This document shows positions 30,106 through 40,497 of a stretch of DNA of 64,000 nucleotides, piece by piece. The translations under genes were made by a program, and so were the position numbers. The notes under the pieces were generated by a model. The model saw nothing but the letters and a program-made list of their open reading frames with translations. It made no database searches and was not told the origin of the DNA. The DNA comes from Liquorilactobacillus nagelii DSM 13675. Its GTDB lineage: Bacteria; Bacillota; Bacilli; Lactobacillales; Lactobacillaceae. The stretch spans positions 434,001 to 498,000 of the forward strand of contig NZ_CP049304.1 of NCBI RefSeq assembly GCF_019444005.1, written 5' to 3'. Numbering within the stretch: position 1 is the first letter of the stretch; the number at the start of each line of letters is the position of its first letter.

Positions 30106-30660
30106 TTAACCAATCAAAACAGTGTTGTCATCCGTTGAAAAAGGTTTTTGTTCATTAATATGATCGAAGAATAAAATACCGTTTAGATGATCGATCTCAT
30201 GTTGGCAGACAATAGCTGGATAATCACGTAGCTTATCGATATGCTTATTGCCTTCGAGGTCATACCAGCGCAAAGTAATTCGTTGATGTCGCGGAACATA
30301 GCCTGGAACGTCACGATCAACAGAAAGACATCCTTCTCCCTCGGCAAGGGCTGCCATTCTGACCGATTCACTGACAATTGTGGGATTAACCAATATATGT
30401 TTGAAAACTGGTTGATCATTTTCGTCAGGAACCAAAACAGCTGTCATTCTGATTGACTGATCAACCTGGGGAGCTGCTAAACCAACGCCAGCACGTAATT
30501 GATATTTTTTGGCTACTTCGGGATTCTGGCTATTTTCTAAAAACTCCATTAAGGACTGACCTAATTGCTTTTGCTCAGCCGTTAATGGAAAGGTTAACGC
30601 TTTTGCACGTGCTCGTAAAGTTGGGTTGCCTTCACGAATAATATTTTTCATTGTAATCAA
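30106..30660 (-). CDS. def: Peptide deformylase
   Basis: Metalloenzyme removing the formyl group from nascent N-terminal methionine. All three motifs are intact: GVGLAAPQV near residues 59-67, EGCLSV near 111 and the metal-binding QHEIDHLNG near 154-162. The insertions make it a Gram-positive type 2 enzyme, 184 aa. I kept the TTG start (MITMKNIIREGNP) because GGAGG stands 8 bp before it; the ATG nine bases later would be too far from that site. Confidence 0.95.
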   Translation of the reverse strand: MITMKNIIREGNPTLRARAKALTFPLTAEQKQLGQSLMEFLENSQNPEVAKKYQLRAGVGLAAPQVDQSIRMTAVLVPDENDQPVFKHILVNPTIVSESVRMAALAEGEGCLSVDRDVPGYVPRHQRITLRWYDLEGNKHIDKLRDYPAIVCQHEIDHLNGILFFDHINEQKPFSTDDNTVLIG

Positions 30661-30694
30661 TTAAATGACCTCCAGTAATAGTTTAAACGTAATA

Positions 30695-30724
30695 ATTATA
30701 GTCTATTTTCCGTCTTTTTTTAAA
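30695..30724 (-). promoter_or_regulatory. Promoter of def
   Basis: On the minus strand TATAAT (30695-30700) with TTAAAA 17 bp upstream, about 35 bp before the TTG start. Confidence 0.55.
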
Positions 30725-30740
30725 TATATATCTACTAATT

Positions 30741-30770
30741 TTAGCGCATTTAAGTTAAATTGTGTATAAT
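30741..30770 (+). promoter_or_regulatory. Promoter of the UPF0223 gene
   Basis: TATAAT (30765-30770) with a weak TTAGCG 18 bp upstream. It diverges from the def promoter. Confidence 0.55.
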
Positions 30771-30811
30771 ACAAACAGATTAAGCAAGAATTTTGATGGG
30801 GGAAATTAATT

Positions 30812-31096
30812 TTGGTAAACAAAGAAAATGCCAATTATCCTTTGCTTGAGGAATGGACAATTGCAGAAATTATTCAAGTTACGGAATTTTATCGATTGGT
30901 TGAGGAACTTTATCAAAAAAAAGTTGATCGACAATTTTTTCTTGATAAATATCAAACCTATTTGAAGATTGTTCCTGCAAAAGCAACTCAAAAACAATTA
31001 GATCATCAATTTGAAAATGAAACGGGATGCAGTATTTATCGAGCGGTAAAGTTTGTCATGGCTCAACGCCAAGCCAAGGTTCACTTTAATGAATAA
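30812..31096 (+). CDS. UPF0223 family protein (YktA-like)
   Basis: 94-aa helical protein. NYPLLEEWTIAEIIQVTEFYRLVE and the C-terminal DHQFENETGCSIYRAV are characteristic of UPF0223. Function unknown; the neighbourhood with an inositol-phosphatase protein and typA is conserved in lactobacilli and Bacillus. TTG start with GATGGGGGA upstream. Confidence 0.87.
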   Translation: MVNKENANYPLLEEWTIAEIIQVTEFYRLVEELYQKKVDRQFFLDKYQTYLKIVPAKATQKQLDHQFENETGCSIYRAVKFVMAQRQAKVHFNE

Positions 31097-31121
31097 CTTT
31101 CGGATTGGTGGTGGAAAGATT

Positions 31122-31901
31122 ATGAAAAAAAACGAAATAGATCATTTAGTGGTGGAATGGCTAGCACAGGCAAAAAAAATGGTTTTCTCAAGTTCTTCTC
31201 GCAAAATTATGGTAGAAACTAAAACTAGTCGAAATGATCTCGTAACTGAGCTTGATCGTCAAATTGAAAAATTTTTGGTGACACAAATTAAAAATGTTTT
31301 TCCAACAGCTCAAATTATTAGTGAGGAGTCACATCCAAAACTGGACGAATTTGATCCACAGCAACTTTTGTGGATTATTGATCCAATTGATGGAACAATG
31401 AATTTTGTCAAAACTCGGCGAGACTTTGCAATTATGATTGGCGTTTACCAAAATAACCAGGGTCAGTTGGGCTATATCTATGATGTTATGAATGACTGTT
31501 TATATCATGGTGGACCAGAAAAAGGTGTTTTTTGTAACCAACAAAGATTACTTCCACCAGCTAATTTATCACTGAATCAGGGCTTATTAGAAACTGGAGC
31601 GTTAATGCTTCTACATAATCGTTGTAATTTGCAAAAAATTGCTCTGGCAAGTAATGGTGTACGAATTTACGGTAGTGCAGGAATCCAAATTATTCGGGTC
31701 CTAACGGGTCAAGCAGTTGGTTATGTTAGTCATTTGAAACCATGGGACTTGGCTGCGGGAAGAGTTTTAGCTGAAACTTTGGGTTTGACAGTAAAAACGA
31801 TTGACGGTCACATTCCTGATGTGCTATCATCAGTAGATGTGTTAGTAGCTTCAAAGAACGCTCAAGAAGACATAGTAAGGATGGCACAAGCTCCTTATTA
31901 G
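31122..31901 (+). CDS. Inositol monophosphatase family protein
   Basis: Mg-dependent, lithium-sensitive-type phosphatase fold. Motifs: EESHP near residue 68, WIIDPIDGTMNFV near 84-96, GSAGIQIIRV and PWDLAAG near 206-212, which together carry the metal ligands. 259 aa. The frame starts at 31053 inside UPF0223; ATG 31122 after GGTGGAAAG is the likely start. Substrate cannot be told: members act on inositol phosphates, FBP or NADP. Confidence 0.9.
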   Translation: MKKNEIDHLVVEWLAQAKKMVFSSSSRKIMVETKTSRNDLVTELDRQIEKFLVTQIKNVFPTAQIISEESHPKLDEFDPQQLLWIIDPIDGTMNFVKTRRDFAIMIGVYQNNQGQLGYIYDVMNDCLYHGGPEKGVFCNQQRLLPPANLSLNQGLLETGALMLLHNRCNLQKIALASNGVRIYGSAGIQIIRVLTGQAVGYVSHLKPWDLAAGRVLAETLGLTVKTIDGHIPDVLSSVDVLVASKNAQEDIVRMAQAPY

Positions 31902-31906
31902 TCAGG

Positions 31907-31934
31907 AGCTGTGACGTTGGGTCACAGTTTTTTT
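31907..31934 (+). terminator. Terminator after the inositol-phosphatase gene
   Basis: CTGTGAC (31909-31915), loop GTTGG, GTCACAG (31921-31927), then T7. Confidence 0.85.
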
Positions 31935-32029
31935 ATGCTAGTAAATGAAAAAGCCGAATAATATGTTTTCATGAAAATAAATAAGTTTTTTAAGCCGAAA
32001 AACCTCTTGAATTGAAAGGAAGAAAAAAT

Positions 32030-33880
32030 TTGAAAACACGTGATGATATCCGTAATGTTGCTATAATCGCCCATGTCGATCATGGTAAAACAACTTTAGT
32101 TAATGAATTATTAAAACAGTCGGATACTTTAGATGAACATACTCAGATTGATGATCGAGCAATGGATTCCAATGCAATTGAAAGAGAGCGTGGAATTACT
32201 ATTCTTTCTAAAAACACTGCTGTTAAGTATCAAGGCAAACAGATCAACATTCTTGATACCCCAGGACATGCGGACTTCGGTGGTGAAGTTGAACGTATTA
32301 TGCGGATGGTTGATGGAGTTTTATTAATTGTTGACGCTTTTGAAGGCACGATGCCGCAAACCCGTTTTGTTTTGAAGAAGGCCCTAGAACAACACTTAAC
32401 TCCAATTGTTGTGATTAACAAAATTGATCGTGAAGGAGCTCGTCCAGAAGAAGTTGTGGATGAAGTACTGGATTTATTTATTGAATTAGGTGCTGATGAA
32501 GCCCAACTTGAATTCCCAGTGATTTACGCTTCAGCCGTAAATGGAACTTCTTCATACGACTCTGATCCGGCTGCTCAAGAACATACTATGAATCCAATCT
32601 TTGATACGATTTTGAAGACAATTCCTGCTCCAGTGGACAACTCAGATGAACCACTCCAATTTCAGGTTGCTATGCTTGATTATAATGAATTTGTTGGTCG
32701 AATTGGTATTGGCCGCATTTTCCGTGGAAAGATCAAGGTTGGTGATCAGGTTACAGTTTTGAAACTTGACGGTTCACAAAAGAATTTCCGCGTTACTAAG
32801 CTTTTTGGCTTTTTCGGTTTGAAACGATTGGAAATTCAAGAAGCAAAAGCTGGCGATCTGATTGCGGTTTCCGGAATGGAAGACATTTTTGTTGGTGAAA
32901 CAGTTTGTCCTGTTGATCGCCCTGAAGGTTTGCCATTATTGCGGATTGATCCGCCAACTTTGCAGATGACCTTTATGACGAATGATTCGCCTTTTGTTGG
33001 TCAGGAAGGTGATCATGTTACTGCTCGCAAGTTGGAAGATCGTTTAAAAGTGCAGTTGCACACAGATGTTTCTTTGCGAGTTGAAGATACGGATTCACCT
33101 GATGCATGGACGGTTTCTGGACGTGGTGAGTTGCATTTGTCGATTTTAATTGAAATGTTACGTCGTGAAGGCTTTGAATTAGCTGTATCTCGCCCACAAG
33201 TTATCTATCGCGAAGTTGAAGGTAAAATGTGTGAACCATTTGAAAGTGTAACAATCGATACACCAGATGAATTTTCGGGTGCAGTTATTGATTCATTAGC
33301 GCAGCGAAAAGCTGAAATGCAAAATATGGAAACAAATGCCAATGGTCAGACGCGGTTAACTTTCTCGGCCCCAACCCGTGGTTTAATTGGATATGATTCA
33401 CAATTTTTATCAATGACTCGTGGCTATGGTATTTTTAACCATACTTTCTCTGAATATAAACCAGTTATTAAAAATTGGGAACCAGGTCGACGCAATGGAG
33501 CGTTAGTTTCAATTAATCGTGGTAAAGCAACAACTTATGCAATTATGGGTGTTGAAGATCGTGGTACGATTTTTGTCGATCCAGGTGCAGAAGTCTATGA
33601 AGGAATGATAGTTGGTCAAAGTTCACGAGAACGTGATATTTCAGTTAACGTTACTAAGGGTAAGAACATGACTAATGTTCGTTCATCAAATAAGGATCAA
33701 ACGGCTACCATCAAGAAACCAACACATTTAACTTTGGAAGAGTCTTTGGAATTCTTGAATGAGGATGAATTATTAGAAATCACTCCTAAGAGTATCCGCT
33801 TGCGCAAACGAATTTTGGAAACAAACATGCGTGAAAAAGCTGCTAAGCAAAAGAAAACTGCAGCTAGAAAAAACGCTTAA
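32030..33880 (+). CDS. typA: Translational GTPase TypA/BipA
   Basis: Ribosome-binding GTPase linked to 50S assembly and stress adaptation. G1 [10 protein letters not shown] near residues 12-21, switch RERGITI, G3 [13 protein letters not shown]4 NKIDR; then EF-G-like domains and the BipA-specific C-terminus ([13 protein letters not shown]). A TTG at 32012 is in frame, but AAAGGAAG lies between it and TTG 32030, so 32030 is chosen (616 aa). Confidence 0.95.
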   Translation: MKTRDDIRNVAIIAHVDHGKTTLVNELLKQSDTLDEHTQIDDRAMDSNAIERERGITILSKNTAVKYQGKQINILDTPGHADFGGEVERIMRMVDGVLLIVDAFEGTMPQTRFVLKKALEQHLTPIVVINKIDREGARPEEVVDEVLDLFIELGADEAQLEFPVIYASAVNGTSSYDSDPAAQEHTMNPIFDTILKTIPAPVDNSDEPLQFQVAMLDYNEFVGRIGIGRIFRGKIKVGDQVTVLKLDGSQKNFRVTKLFGFFGLKRLEIQEAKAGDLIAVSGMEDIFVGETVCPVDRPEGLPLLRIDPPTLQMTFMTNDSPFVGQEGDHVTARKLEDRLKVQLHTDVSLRVEDTDSPDAWTVSGRGELHLSILIEMLRREGFELAVSRPQVIYREVEGKMCEPFESVTIDTPDEFSGAVIDSLAQRKAEMQNMETNANGQTRLTFSAPTRGLIGYDSQFLSMTRGYGIFNHTFSEYKPVIKNWEPGRRNGALVSINRGKATTYAIMGVEDRGTIFVDPGAEVYEGMIVGQSSRERDISVNVTKGKNMTNVRSSNKDQTATIKKPTHLTLEESLEFLNEDELLEITPKSIRLRKRILETNMREKAAKQKKTAARKNA

Positions 33881-33903
33881 TTGTTTAATTAATTTTAGCG
33901 ATT

Positions 33904-33934
33904 AGAGAAGATAGTTAGCTGTCTTCTCTTTTTT
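33904..33934 (+). terminator. Terminator of typA
   Basis: AGAGAAGATAG (33904-33914) pairs with CTGTCTTCTCT (33919-33929), followed by T5. Confidence 0.85.
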
Positions 33935-34079
33935 ATTTTAATCTAGTAAAATCTTAATATTATTAAAACAAAATGAGCTTTTTATTGCAAAACACAAATT
34001 TTAGCGACATAATATTACTTTAAGAGGGGAGGTTTTTGAAAGAATAATTGGTTTGATTTTATGGAATTGGTTTGTATGA

Positions 34080-34085
34080 TATAAT
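34080..34085 (+). promoter_or_regulatory. Probable -10 of the ylaN-ftsW-pyc operon
   Basis: TATAAT 29 bp before the ylaN ATG. The best -35 candidate, TTGATT at 34053, is too far (21 bp). The rest of the 179 bp between the typA terminator and ylaN shows nothing else clear. Confidence 0.5.
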
Positions 34086-34113
34086 TGCTCTAGTTTGGAA
34101 AGGGGCTGAAGCA

Positions 34114-34389
34114 ATGCAAGAGTCGGTTTCAAGAGCTGAAATGTTGGCAGTGCTTGCGGCAGATGCGGCTAAAATCAAATCAAATTTAAGTAAACAATGC
34201 AATGTGTTGTGTATGGCAAAATGTCCGGCATTTGAAGAAGTAGCAGATACTCAAATTTATGGCTTTTCTTGTGAAGTAAAACTTGCTGAAAAATGTGGCG
34301 TGTTAGCTGCGGATGAGGGTCAGTTGTTAATCCAAGAGCTTGAGCAAGGGTTAGCTAATATTTATGCAACGGTTGGAGAGGATGAATAA
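34114..34389 (+). CDS. ylaN: YlaN family protein (DUF1507)
   Basis: 91 aa. CPAFEEVADTQIYGFSCEV is the family signature. Bacillus and Staphylococcus homologues are reported to bind iron and relieve Fur repression. The frame opens at 34072, but ATG 34114 after AAAGGGGC is the proper start and fits the family length. It is followed by ftsW and pyc as in Bacillus. Confidence 0.92.
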   Translation: MQESVSRAEMLAVLAADAAKIKSNLSKQCNVLCMAKCPAFEEVADTQIYGFSCEVKLAEKCGVLAADEGQLLIQELEQGLANIYATVGEDE

Positions 34390-35583
34390 TTGTTAAGAAG
34401 CATGAAAAAAATCAAACAAAAACTCAATTATTTTGATTTTTATTTATTCGTTCCCTATTTATTACTGTGTATTATCGGAATTGTTATGGTGTATTCTGCA
34501 AGTTCAATTAATTTGTCCTATGCTGGAATGACAACTAATTTTTATTTACTACGGCAAATGTTGTATGTCTTTTTGGGTTTAATTTGCTTTTTTATTGCAT
34601 CTTTGATGCGGTTAGAATTACTAACTTCTAAGAAATTTATTATTTATGGTTTTGGTATTTTAGCATTATTGCTGGTCTATGCTAAATTTATGACCAAAGC
34701 GGTTAACGGGGCTAATGGTTGGATTAATTTTAAAATTTTTAGTTTACAGCCTTCAGAACTATGCAAATTGTATTTAGTTATTTTTGTAGCTCAATTACTT
34801 GCATATCGAGAACAACTTGCATTACAGAATTCATTACAGACTGCTAGCCGTAAGCCATGGTTACTAGTGGCATTGCTGTTGCTTTTAATTTTGATGGAGC
34901 CAGACCTAGGTGGTTTTGCGATTAATTTTATGATTGTTTTAGTAATGTATTTAGCAAGTCAAGCCACCTACAAATCTTTAGGAAGAGCTTTCTTATTACT
35001 AGGCGGCTTTTTTGCGAGCGTAGTAGTTGTAATTTCTGGTCTGCGATTTTGGAATCCGTTGGCTGGTACAAAATATAATTATATGTATAGTCGTTTAACC
35101 GCTTTTTATAACCCCTTTAAAGTGGCTGCATCAAGTGGACAGCAGTTGATTAATTCATATTACGCCATTAGTAATGGCGGTTTATTTGGTCTTGGTCTGG
35201 GCAACAGTATCCAAAAAAGGGGCTATTTACCTGAGGCATACACCGATTTTATCATGGCAATTATTAGTGAAGAATTAGGGGTAGTTGGAATTGCTGTTAT
35301 TTTAATATTAATTTCCTGGTTAACTTTACGGATTTTCTTAATTGGAATTCGTTCTAAGAATAATTATCAAACATTAGTTTGTTATGGAATTGGAACTTTT
35401 TTTGCAGTAGAAACTTTCTTTAATCTAGGTGCAGTTACCGGATTATTACCGATTACAGGTGTAACATTTCCTTTTGTTTCATATGGTGGTTCAAGCATGT
35501 TGGTTTTATCGATTACTTTAGGAATTGCAATGAATATCTCGATGCGTCAGCGTCGAATGAGATTAGTTGGAAGAAATCATTAA
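34390..35583 (+). CDS. ftsW: SEDS peptidoglycan polymerase FtsW
   Basis: Septal glycan polymerase partnering a class B PBP such as the one at the window start. 397 aa with about ten membrane spans. Family features: VMVYSASS near the N-terminus, NGANGWINFKIFSLQPSELCKL, LMEPDLG, the large extracellular loop with YNYMYSRLTAFYNPF, and FPFVSYGGSSML near the C-terminus. TTG start, AGAGG 8 bp upstream. The ylaN-ftsW-pyc order supports FtsW rather than RodA. Confidence 0.92.
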   Translation: MLRSMKKIKQKLNYFDFYLFVPYLLLCIIGIVMVYSASSINLSYAGMTTNFYLLRQMLYVFLGLICFFIASLMRLELLTSKKFIIYGFGILALLLVYAKFMTKAVNGANGWINFKIFSLQPSELCKLYLVIFVAQLLAYREQLALQNSLQTASRKPWLLVALLLLLILMEPDLGGFAINFMIVLVMYLASQATYKSLGRAFLLLGGFFASVVVVISGLRFWNPLAGTKYNYMYSRLTAFYNPFKVAASSGQQLINSYYAISNGGLFGLGLGNSIQKRGYLPEAYTDFIMAIISEELGVVGIAVILILISWLTLRIFLIGIRSKNNYQTLVCYGIGTFFAVETFFNLGAVTGLLPITGVTFPFVSYGGSSMLVLSITLGIAMNISMRQRRMRLVGRNH

Positions 35584-35607
35584 TTTTTATGCAAAGGTGG
35601 GAATTTA

Positions 35608-38600
35608 ATGAAAAAGGTGTTAATTGCCAATCGTGGTGAAATTGCCGTTAGAATTATTCGTGCTTGTCATGAACTGAAATTAGCGACAGTCGCAATTTTT
35701 GCTAAGGAAGATGACCTATCTGTTCATCGTTTTAAAGCAGATGAAGCATATTTAGTTGGTGCTGGTAAACGACCAATTGAAGCCTATTTAGACATGGATG
35801 ATATTATTCGGATTGCGAAAAAAACAGGAGCAGATGCAATTCATCCCGGATACGGATTTTTAGCAGAAAATGAAATGTTTGCAGCTAAGTGCCGCCAAGC
35901 TGGAATTGTTTTTATTGGTCCAACAGTGGAACAGTTACAAATTTTTGGTGACAAAATAAAAGCTAAAGAGGCTGCTTTGGCAGCGGGTTTACATACTATT
36001 CCTGGTAGCAATGGACCAGTTGAGTCAGCGGAAGCAGTTCGTAAATTTGGACAAAAACATGGGTTCCCAATAATGGTCAAAGCTGCTTTAGGTGGTGGTG
36101 GTCGTGGCATGCGTATTATTCAAAGTGAACAAGAAGTTGATGAAAGCTTTGATCGAGCGCGCAGTGAGGCCAAGCAATCTTTTGGTGACGATGAAATTTA
36201 CGTTGAAAAATATTTGGAGAATCCAAAACATATTGAAGTGCAAATTTTGGCTGATCAGCATGGAAATGTGATCCATTTGTTCGAACGAGATTGTTCTGTA
36301 CAGCGACGCCATCAAAAAGTGATTGAATTTGCTCCAAGTATTGTTTTAAATAACGCATGGCGAGAAGAAATTTGTAATGCGGCTGTTCGATTAATGAAAA
36401 GTGTTAATTACCAAAATGCAGGAACAGTTGAATTTTTGGTTACTAATGATAATTATTACTTTATTGAAGTTAATCCGCGAGTTCAAGTTGAGCATACGGT
36501 TACAGAGATGATTACCAATATTGATATTGTTCAATCGCAAATTTTAATTGCTGCTGGTGAAGATCTACATAAAGATTTAATGATTCCTGATCAATCAGAA
36601 ATCTTTTTCCATGGCTGTGCAATTCAGTGCCGTATTACTACAGAAGATCCAGAAAACAACTTTATGCCAGATACGGGTAAAATTGAAACATACCGATCAC
36701 CTGGTGGATATGGTGTTCGACTTGATGGGGGAAATGCATATACAGGATCTGTTATTACACCTTACTTTGATTCACTGTTGGTTAAGGCCTGTGTTTCTTC
36801 GCGAAATTTTAAGGGCGCAGTTATGAAAATGAATCGCGTTTTAAATGAGTTTATTATTCGTGGTGTTAAAACGAATATTCCATTTATGCAAAATGTTTTG
36901 AATCATCCTGTTTTCCGGGCTGGTAAAGCGCATACTACTTTTATTGATTCAACACCGGAATTATTTATCTTCAAGCGCAAACCACAAACAGCCAATCAGT
37001 TGTTACAATACATTGGTGATGTAACGGTTAATGGTTTTCCTGGAATTGGAAAGCAGTCCAAAAAGTATGTTCCAGATATTCGGATTGCAAAAGATTTTGT
37101 TCCTGTTGAACAAGAAGTATCTGCTAAACAAATTTTAGATCGCCAAGGAGTACCGGCTGTAACAGCTTGGATCAAGCGCCAGCAACAGGTGTTATTAACA
37201 GATACGACCATGCGGGATGCTCATCAAAGTTTGTTTGCAACTAGGATGCGTACTAAAGATATGATTCCGGCAGCTAAAATATATGAAGAGGCCATCCCAC
37301 AAATTTTTTCAGCCGAAGTTTGGGGTGGTGCGACTTTTGATGTGGCTTATCGCTTTTTACATGAAGATCCTTGGCAAAGATTGCAAGCTTTGCGTCGATT
37401 AATGCCACATACGCTGTTACAAATGTTATTTCGTGGTTCGAATGCTGTTGGATATAAAAATTATCCAGATAATGTCCTACAACGATTTATTCAGCAAAGT
37501 GCAGCTGATGGAGTTGATGTTTTTCGGATCTTTGATAGCCTGAACTGGGTTGCGCAAATGGAAAAAAGTATCCAATATGTGCGGGATACTGGAAAAATTG
37601 CTGAAGGAACGATGTGTTATACTGGAGATGTTATCAATTCAGCGGAACACAAATATGATTTGAAATATTATCAAGGGTTGGCAAAAGATTTAGTTGCTGC
37701 GGGTTCCCAAATTATTGGAATTAAGGATATGGCTGGTTTGTTGAAACCTGAAGCGGCCTATGCTTTAGTTTCTAGTTTAAAGGAAGCTGTTGATGTACCG
37801 ATTCATCTCCATACGCATGACACAACCGGTAATGGAGTGGCAACTTATGTTCAAGCGGTTAAAGCTGGTGTCGATATTGTTGATGTTGCTGCAAGTGCTT
37901 TATCCGGAACTACTAGCCAGCCAAGTATGAGCAGTTTATATTATGCTTTGGCTGGAACAAAACGTCAGCCACAGTTGAATATTGATAATGTTGAAAAAAT
38001 AAATCGTTATTGGTTAGGAGTAAAACCTTGTTACCAAGATTTTATGAATGGAATAACTGCACCGCAAACAGATATTTATGAAACAGAGATGCCTGGTGGA
38101 CAATATTCTAATCTGCAACAACAGGCCAAAGCACTTGGAATTGAAGATTTTGAATTAGTTAAACAGAAATATCGTGAGGTTAATCAGTTGTTGGGTGATA
38201 TTGTCAAGGTTACTCCAAGTTCAAAAGTTGTGGGTGATTTGTCACTCTTCATGATTCAAAATAGTTTAACAGCAGCAAATATTTTAGAAAAGGGTGAAAC
38301 GCTGGACTTTCCAGAATCAGTAGTTAATTTCTTTGCAGGCGATTTAGGTCAGCCTGTTGGTGGTTTTCCACCAGAATTACAGCAAGTAGTCTTGAAAGGT
38401 AAAAAAGCAATTACTGTTCGACCAGGAAGTTTAGCGCCGGCAGTTGACTTTGAAGCAGCAGCAACCGAATTAGAAGGCAAAATTAAACATACACCAACTA
38501 TGGAGGAAGTTTTAAGCTATATACTGTACCCAGATGTTTTGTTAGATTATGAGAAATCAGCTGAACGGTATGGTGTCTTAGGCTTGTTAGATACGACAAC

Positions 38601-39039
38601 TTTTTATCAAGGGATGCGTAATCACGAGAACTTGTACGTTCGGGTAGCTGAAGGTAAGACATTGATTATTAAGCTGAACTCGATTAGTTCAATTGATGAG
38701 GAAGGAAATCGGACGTTATTTTTTAATCTTAATGGACAACCGCAACAGATTGTGGTTCATGATAGTAGCCAGAAAGCTAAAGTTAGTCAATCTTTAAAGG
38801 CTGAGCCTACCAATCCAAATCAGATTGGGGCAACACTAAGTGGTTCAGTGCTTGATGTCTTAGTTAAGAAAAATCAGACAGTTACTAAAGGACAGCCGTT
38901 AGTGGTTACCGAAGCAATGAAAATGGAAACAACAATTAAGGCTCCCTTTGCTGGGAAAATTAATCACGTTTATGTCAATGCAGGGGATGTGTTGGCAGCG
39001 CAAGATCTATTATTGGAGCTTGAACCGATAAAGGAATAA
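35608..39039 (+). CDS. pyc: Pyruvate carboxylase
   Basis: Biotin enzyme making oxaloacetate from pyruvate and bicarbonate, supplying aspartate and hence diaminopimelate in an organism with an incomplete TCA cycle. Single 1143-aa chain: biotin carboxylase (1-450, ATP loop AALGGGGRGMRI), carboxyltransferase (530-800, TTMRDAHQSL, HTHDTTGNG), and C-terminal biotinyl domain with K1105 in EAMKMET. Confidence 0.97.
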   Translation: MKKVLIANRGEIAVRIIRACHELKLATVAIFAKEDDLSVHRFKADEAYLVGAGKRPIEAYLDMDDIIRIAKKTGADAIHPGYGFLAENEMFAAKCRQAGIVFIGPTVEQLQIFGDKIKAKEAALAAGLHTIPGSNGPVESAEAVRKFGQKHGFPIMVKAALGGGGRGMRIIQSEQEVDESFDRARSEAKQSFGDDEIYVEKYLENPKHIEVQILADQHGNVIHLFERDCSVQRRHQKVIEFAPSIVLNNAWREEICNAAVRLMKSVNYQNAGTVEFLVTNDNYYFIEVNPRVQVEHTVTEMITNIDIVQSQILIAAGEDLHKDLMIPDQSEIFFHGCAIQCRITTEDPENNFMPDTGKIETYRSPGGYGVRLDGGNAYTGSVITPYFDSLLVKACVSSRNFKGAVMKMNRVLNEFIIRGVKTNIPFMQNVLNHPVFRAGKAHTTFIDSTPELFIFKRKPQTANQLLQYIGDVTVNGFPGIGKQSKKYVPDIRIAKDFVPVEQEVSAKQILDRQGVPAVTAWIKRQQQVLLTDTTMRDAHQSLFATRMRTKDMIPAAKIYEEAIPQIFSAEVWGGATFDVAYRFLHEDPWQRLQALRRLMPHTLLQMLFRGSNAVGYKNYPDNVLQRFIQQSAADGVDVFRIFDSLNWVAQMEKSIQYVRDTGKIAEGTMCYTGDVINSAEHKYDLKYYQGLAKDLVAAGSQIIGIKDMAGLLKPEAAYALVSSLKEAVDVPIHLHTHDTTGNGVATYVQAVKAGVDIVDVAASALSGTTSQPSMSSLYYALAGTKRQPQLNIDNVEKINRYWLGVKPCYQDFMNGITAPQTDIYETEMPGGQYSNLQQQAKALGIEDFELVKQKYREVNQLLGDIVKVTPSSKVVGDLSLFMIQNSLTAANILEKGETLDFPESVVNFFAGDLGQPVGGFPPELQQVVLKGKKAITVRPGSLAPAVDFEAAATELEGKIKHTPTMEEVLSYILYPDVLLDYEKSAERYGVLGLLDTTTFYQGMRNHENLYVRVAEGKTLIIKLNSISSIDEEGNRTLFFNLNGQPQQIVVHDSSQKAKVSQSLKAEPTNPNQIGATLSGSVLDVLVKKNQTVTKGQPLVVTEAMKMETTIKAPFAGKINHVYVNAGDVLAAQDLLLELEPIKE

Positions 39040-39043
39040 GTTG

Positions 39044-40189
39044 ATGAAAAAAAAATTTTACTGGAAAAGTTTGCTTAATTTTCTTTGGGTTTTAATTTTT
39101 ATTTTAGGTTTTTTTTATTTTAGTACTGCTTTGAGAGATCAACATTTGACAAACTCTGCTCGTTTCACAAAATCAAAGCAACAAAATGATAACAACATAA
39201 AATTGACAACACCTAAAGTTAAAGCACTCAAGACCAGTAAAACAGCTTCGTATATTGGGAAATCAAGTACTGAAGTTTTACTTGATTTTGGACAACCATC
39301 AGCAACGGTTGGTGGTGCTTCAAATATAGATTGGTGGTTGTATAACTTAAATAGCCAGAATTATTTAAAGTTTGGGATAGACCAGTATACTAAAAAAGTG
39401 GCAGCTATTTTTGTAATTGGATCTAGTCCAATTCAGGGAAAATTAAAGGTTGGATTAACATTTAAAAAATTATTACGTTTAACAACTTTATATGCCAATT
39501 TTAAATTCAATTATCGTGAGCAGGCTTTTCAATACGAATTGTCCGAAACGGACTTGAATCAGCATCCCTTGATTAGTTTCAAAAATGGCAGTTATGCAGT
39601 AGCTTACCTGAAACCAAAAACCAAAGAAGTATACGCATTTGAATATCTAAATACGGATACTCTGCTGAAAAAAAACTTATATCATTTAGTGGCGCCAGTT
39701 CCTTTACCTGCACAATATCAAGGAGAAGTTGACTGGTCACAATTACAACAAATGGTGCCGGAAGATCTGTTACAATTAATTAATGCTAAACGGCTACAAC
39801 AAAATAGGACAATAATTTCGTTTGATCAAAATCTAACTGAAACTGCCAGCACAGTTGCTAACAAATTGGCTCATAATCCGCAAAAATGGTTAAAGGCTAA
39901 ACAAGCTCGTCACTTAAAAAATATTTTAAGTGATAATTTTAATCAAAGAACGGGAATTTTTTTACGCCAATCAAATTTAACAAAAAAGCAACGAAAATCA
40001 CTGGGAGTATCCCAAAATGATATTAGGCTCTGGGTAATTGCACCAATTTACAGTAGTTCGAAATTCTTTGATCAAGATAACTTGTTGCAAAATTGGATAA
40101 ATACTTTTGTTGAAAGTAGTCATTATCGCTTAGGCATTTCCTATGGACATGGTGTCATGGTTATTATTAGTAGTAAGGGTGAAAATTAA
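39044..40189 (+). CDS. CAP-associated-domain exported protein (YlbC-like)
   Basis: 381 aa, one N-terminal membrane anchor (about residues 9-29), no lipobox. Residues about 65-190 form a CAP-associated N-terminal domain (IGKSSTEVLLDFGQP, DWWLYN, YLKFGID). The C-terminal part (LLQLINAKRLQQNRTII onward) resembles a CAP/SCP domain, though the usual His and Glu of the CAP cavity are not obvious. Function unknown. ATG is chosen over the TTG three bases before it. It shares the operon with ylbG and rsmD. Confidence 0.8.
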   Translation: MKKKFYWKSLLNFLWVLIFILGFFYFSTALRDQHLTNSARFTKSKQQNDNNIKLTTPKVKALKTSKTASYIGKSSTEVLLDFGQPSATVGGASNIDWWLYNLNSQNYLKFGIDQYTKKVAAIFVIGSSPIQGKLKVGLTFKKLLRLTTLYANFKFNYREQAFQYELSETDLNQHPLISFKNGSYAVAYLKPKTKEVYAFEYLNTDTLLKKNLYHLVAPVPLPAQYQGEVDWSQLQQMVPEDLLQLINAKRLQQNRTIISFDQNLTETASTVANKLAHNPQKWLKAKQARHLKNILSDNFNQRTGIFLRQSNLTKKQRKSLGVSQNDIRLWVIAPIYSSSKFFDQDNLLQNWINTFVESSHYRLGISYGHGVMVIISSKGEN

Positions 40190-40497
40190 TGGAATTTGAA
40201 ATAAACAAACGTGAAGGGCTGATTGTTTATTTGTATCATTTACGCAATAGCCGCCAACTAAGAAAGTTTGGCACAATTCATTATGTTTCACGTAAAATGA
40301 AGTATGTTGTTTTATACATTAACACGGAAAATGAGACCGAAGTGGTTAAAAAAATTCAATCTTTGCATTTTGTCAAAAAAGTGCAACTATCTTTACGTCC
40401 CCAGTTAAAAACAACATTTGATGATGAATTAGGTGTTCATTATAAGTTGACAGATGAGGACCGTGAAAAATACAAAACAGGTAGGAAAATCGGATGA
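40189..40497 (+). CDS. ylbG: YlbG family protein (UPF0298)
   Basis: 102-aa protein; LIVYLYHLRNSRQLRKFGTIHYVSRKMKYVVLY is the family core and VKKVQLSLRP follows. Function unknown. It overlaps the previous stop and the next start (ATGA at 40494), so it is translationally coupled to rsmD, as in Bacillus. Confidence 0.9.
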   Translation: MEFEINKREGLIVYLYHLRNSRQLRKFGTIHYVSRKMKYVVLYINTENETEVVKKIQSLHFVKKVQLSLRPQLKTTFDDELGVHYKLTDEDREKYKTGRKIG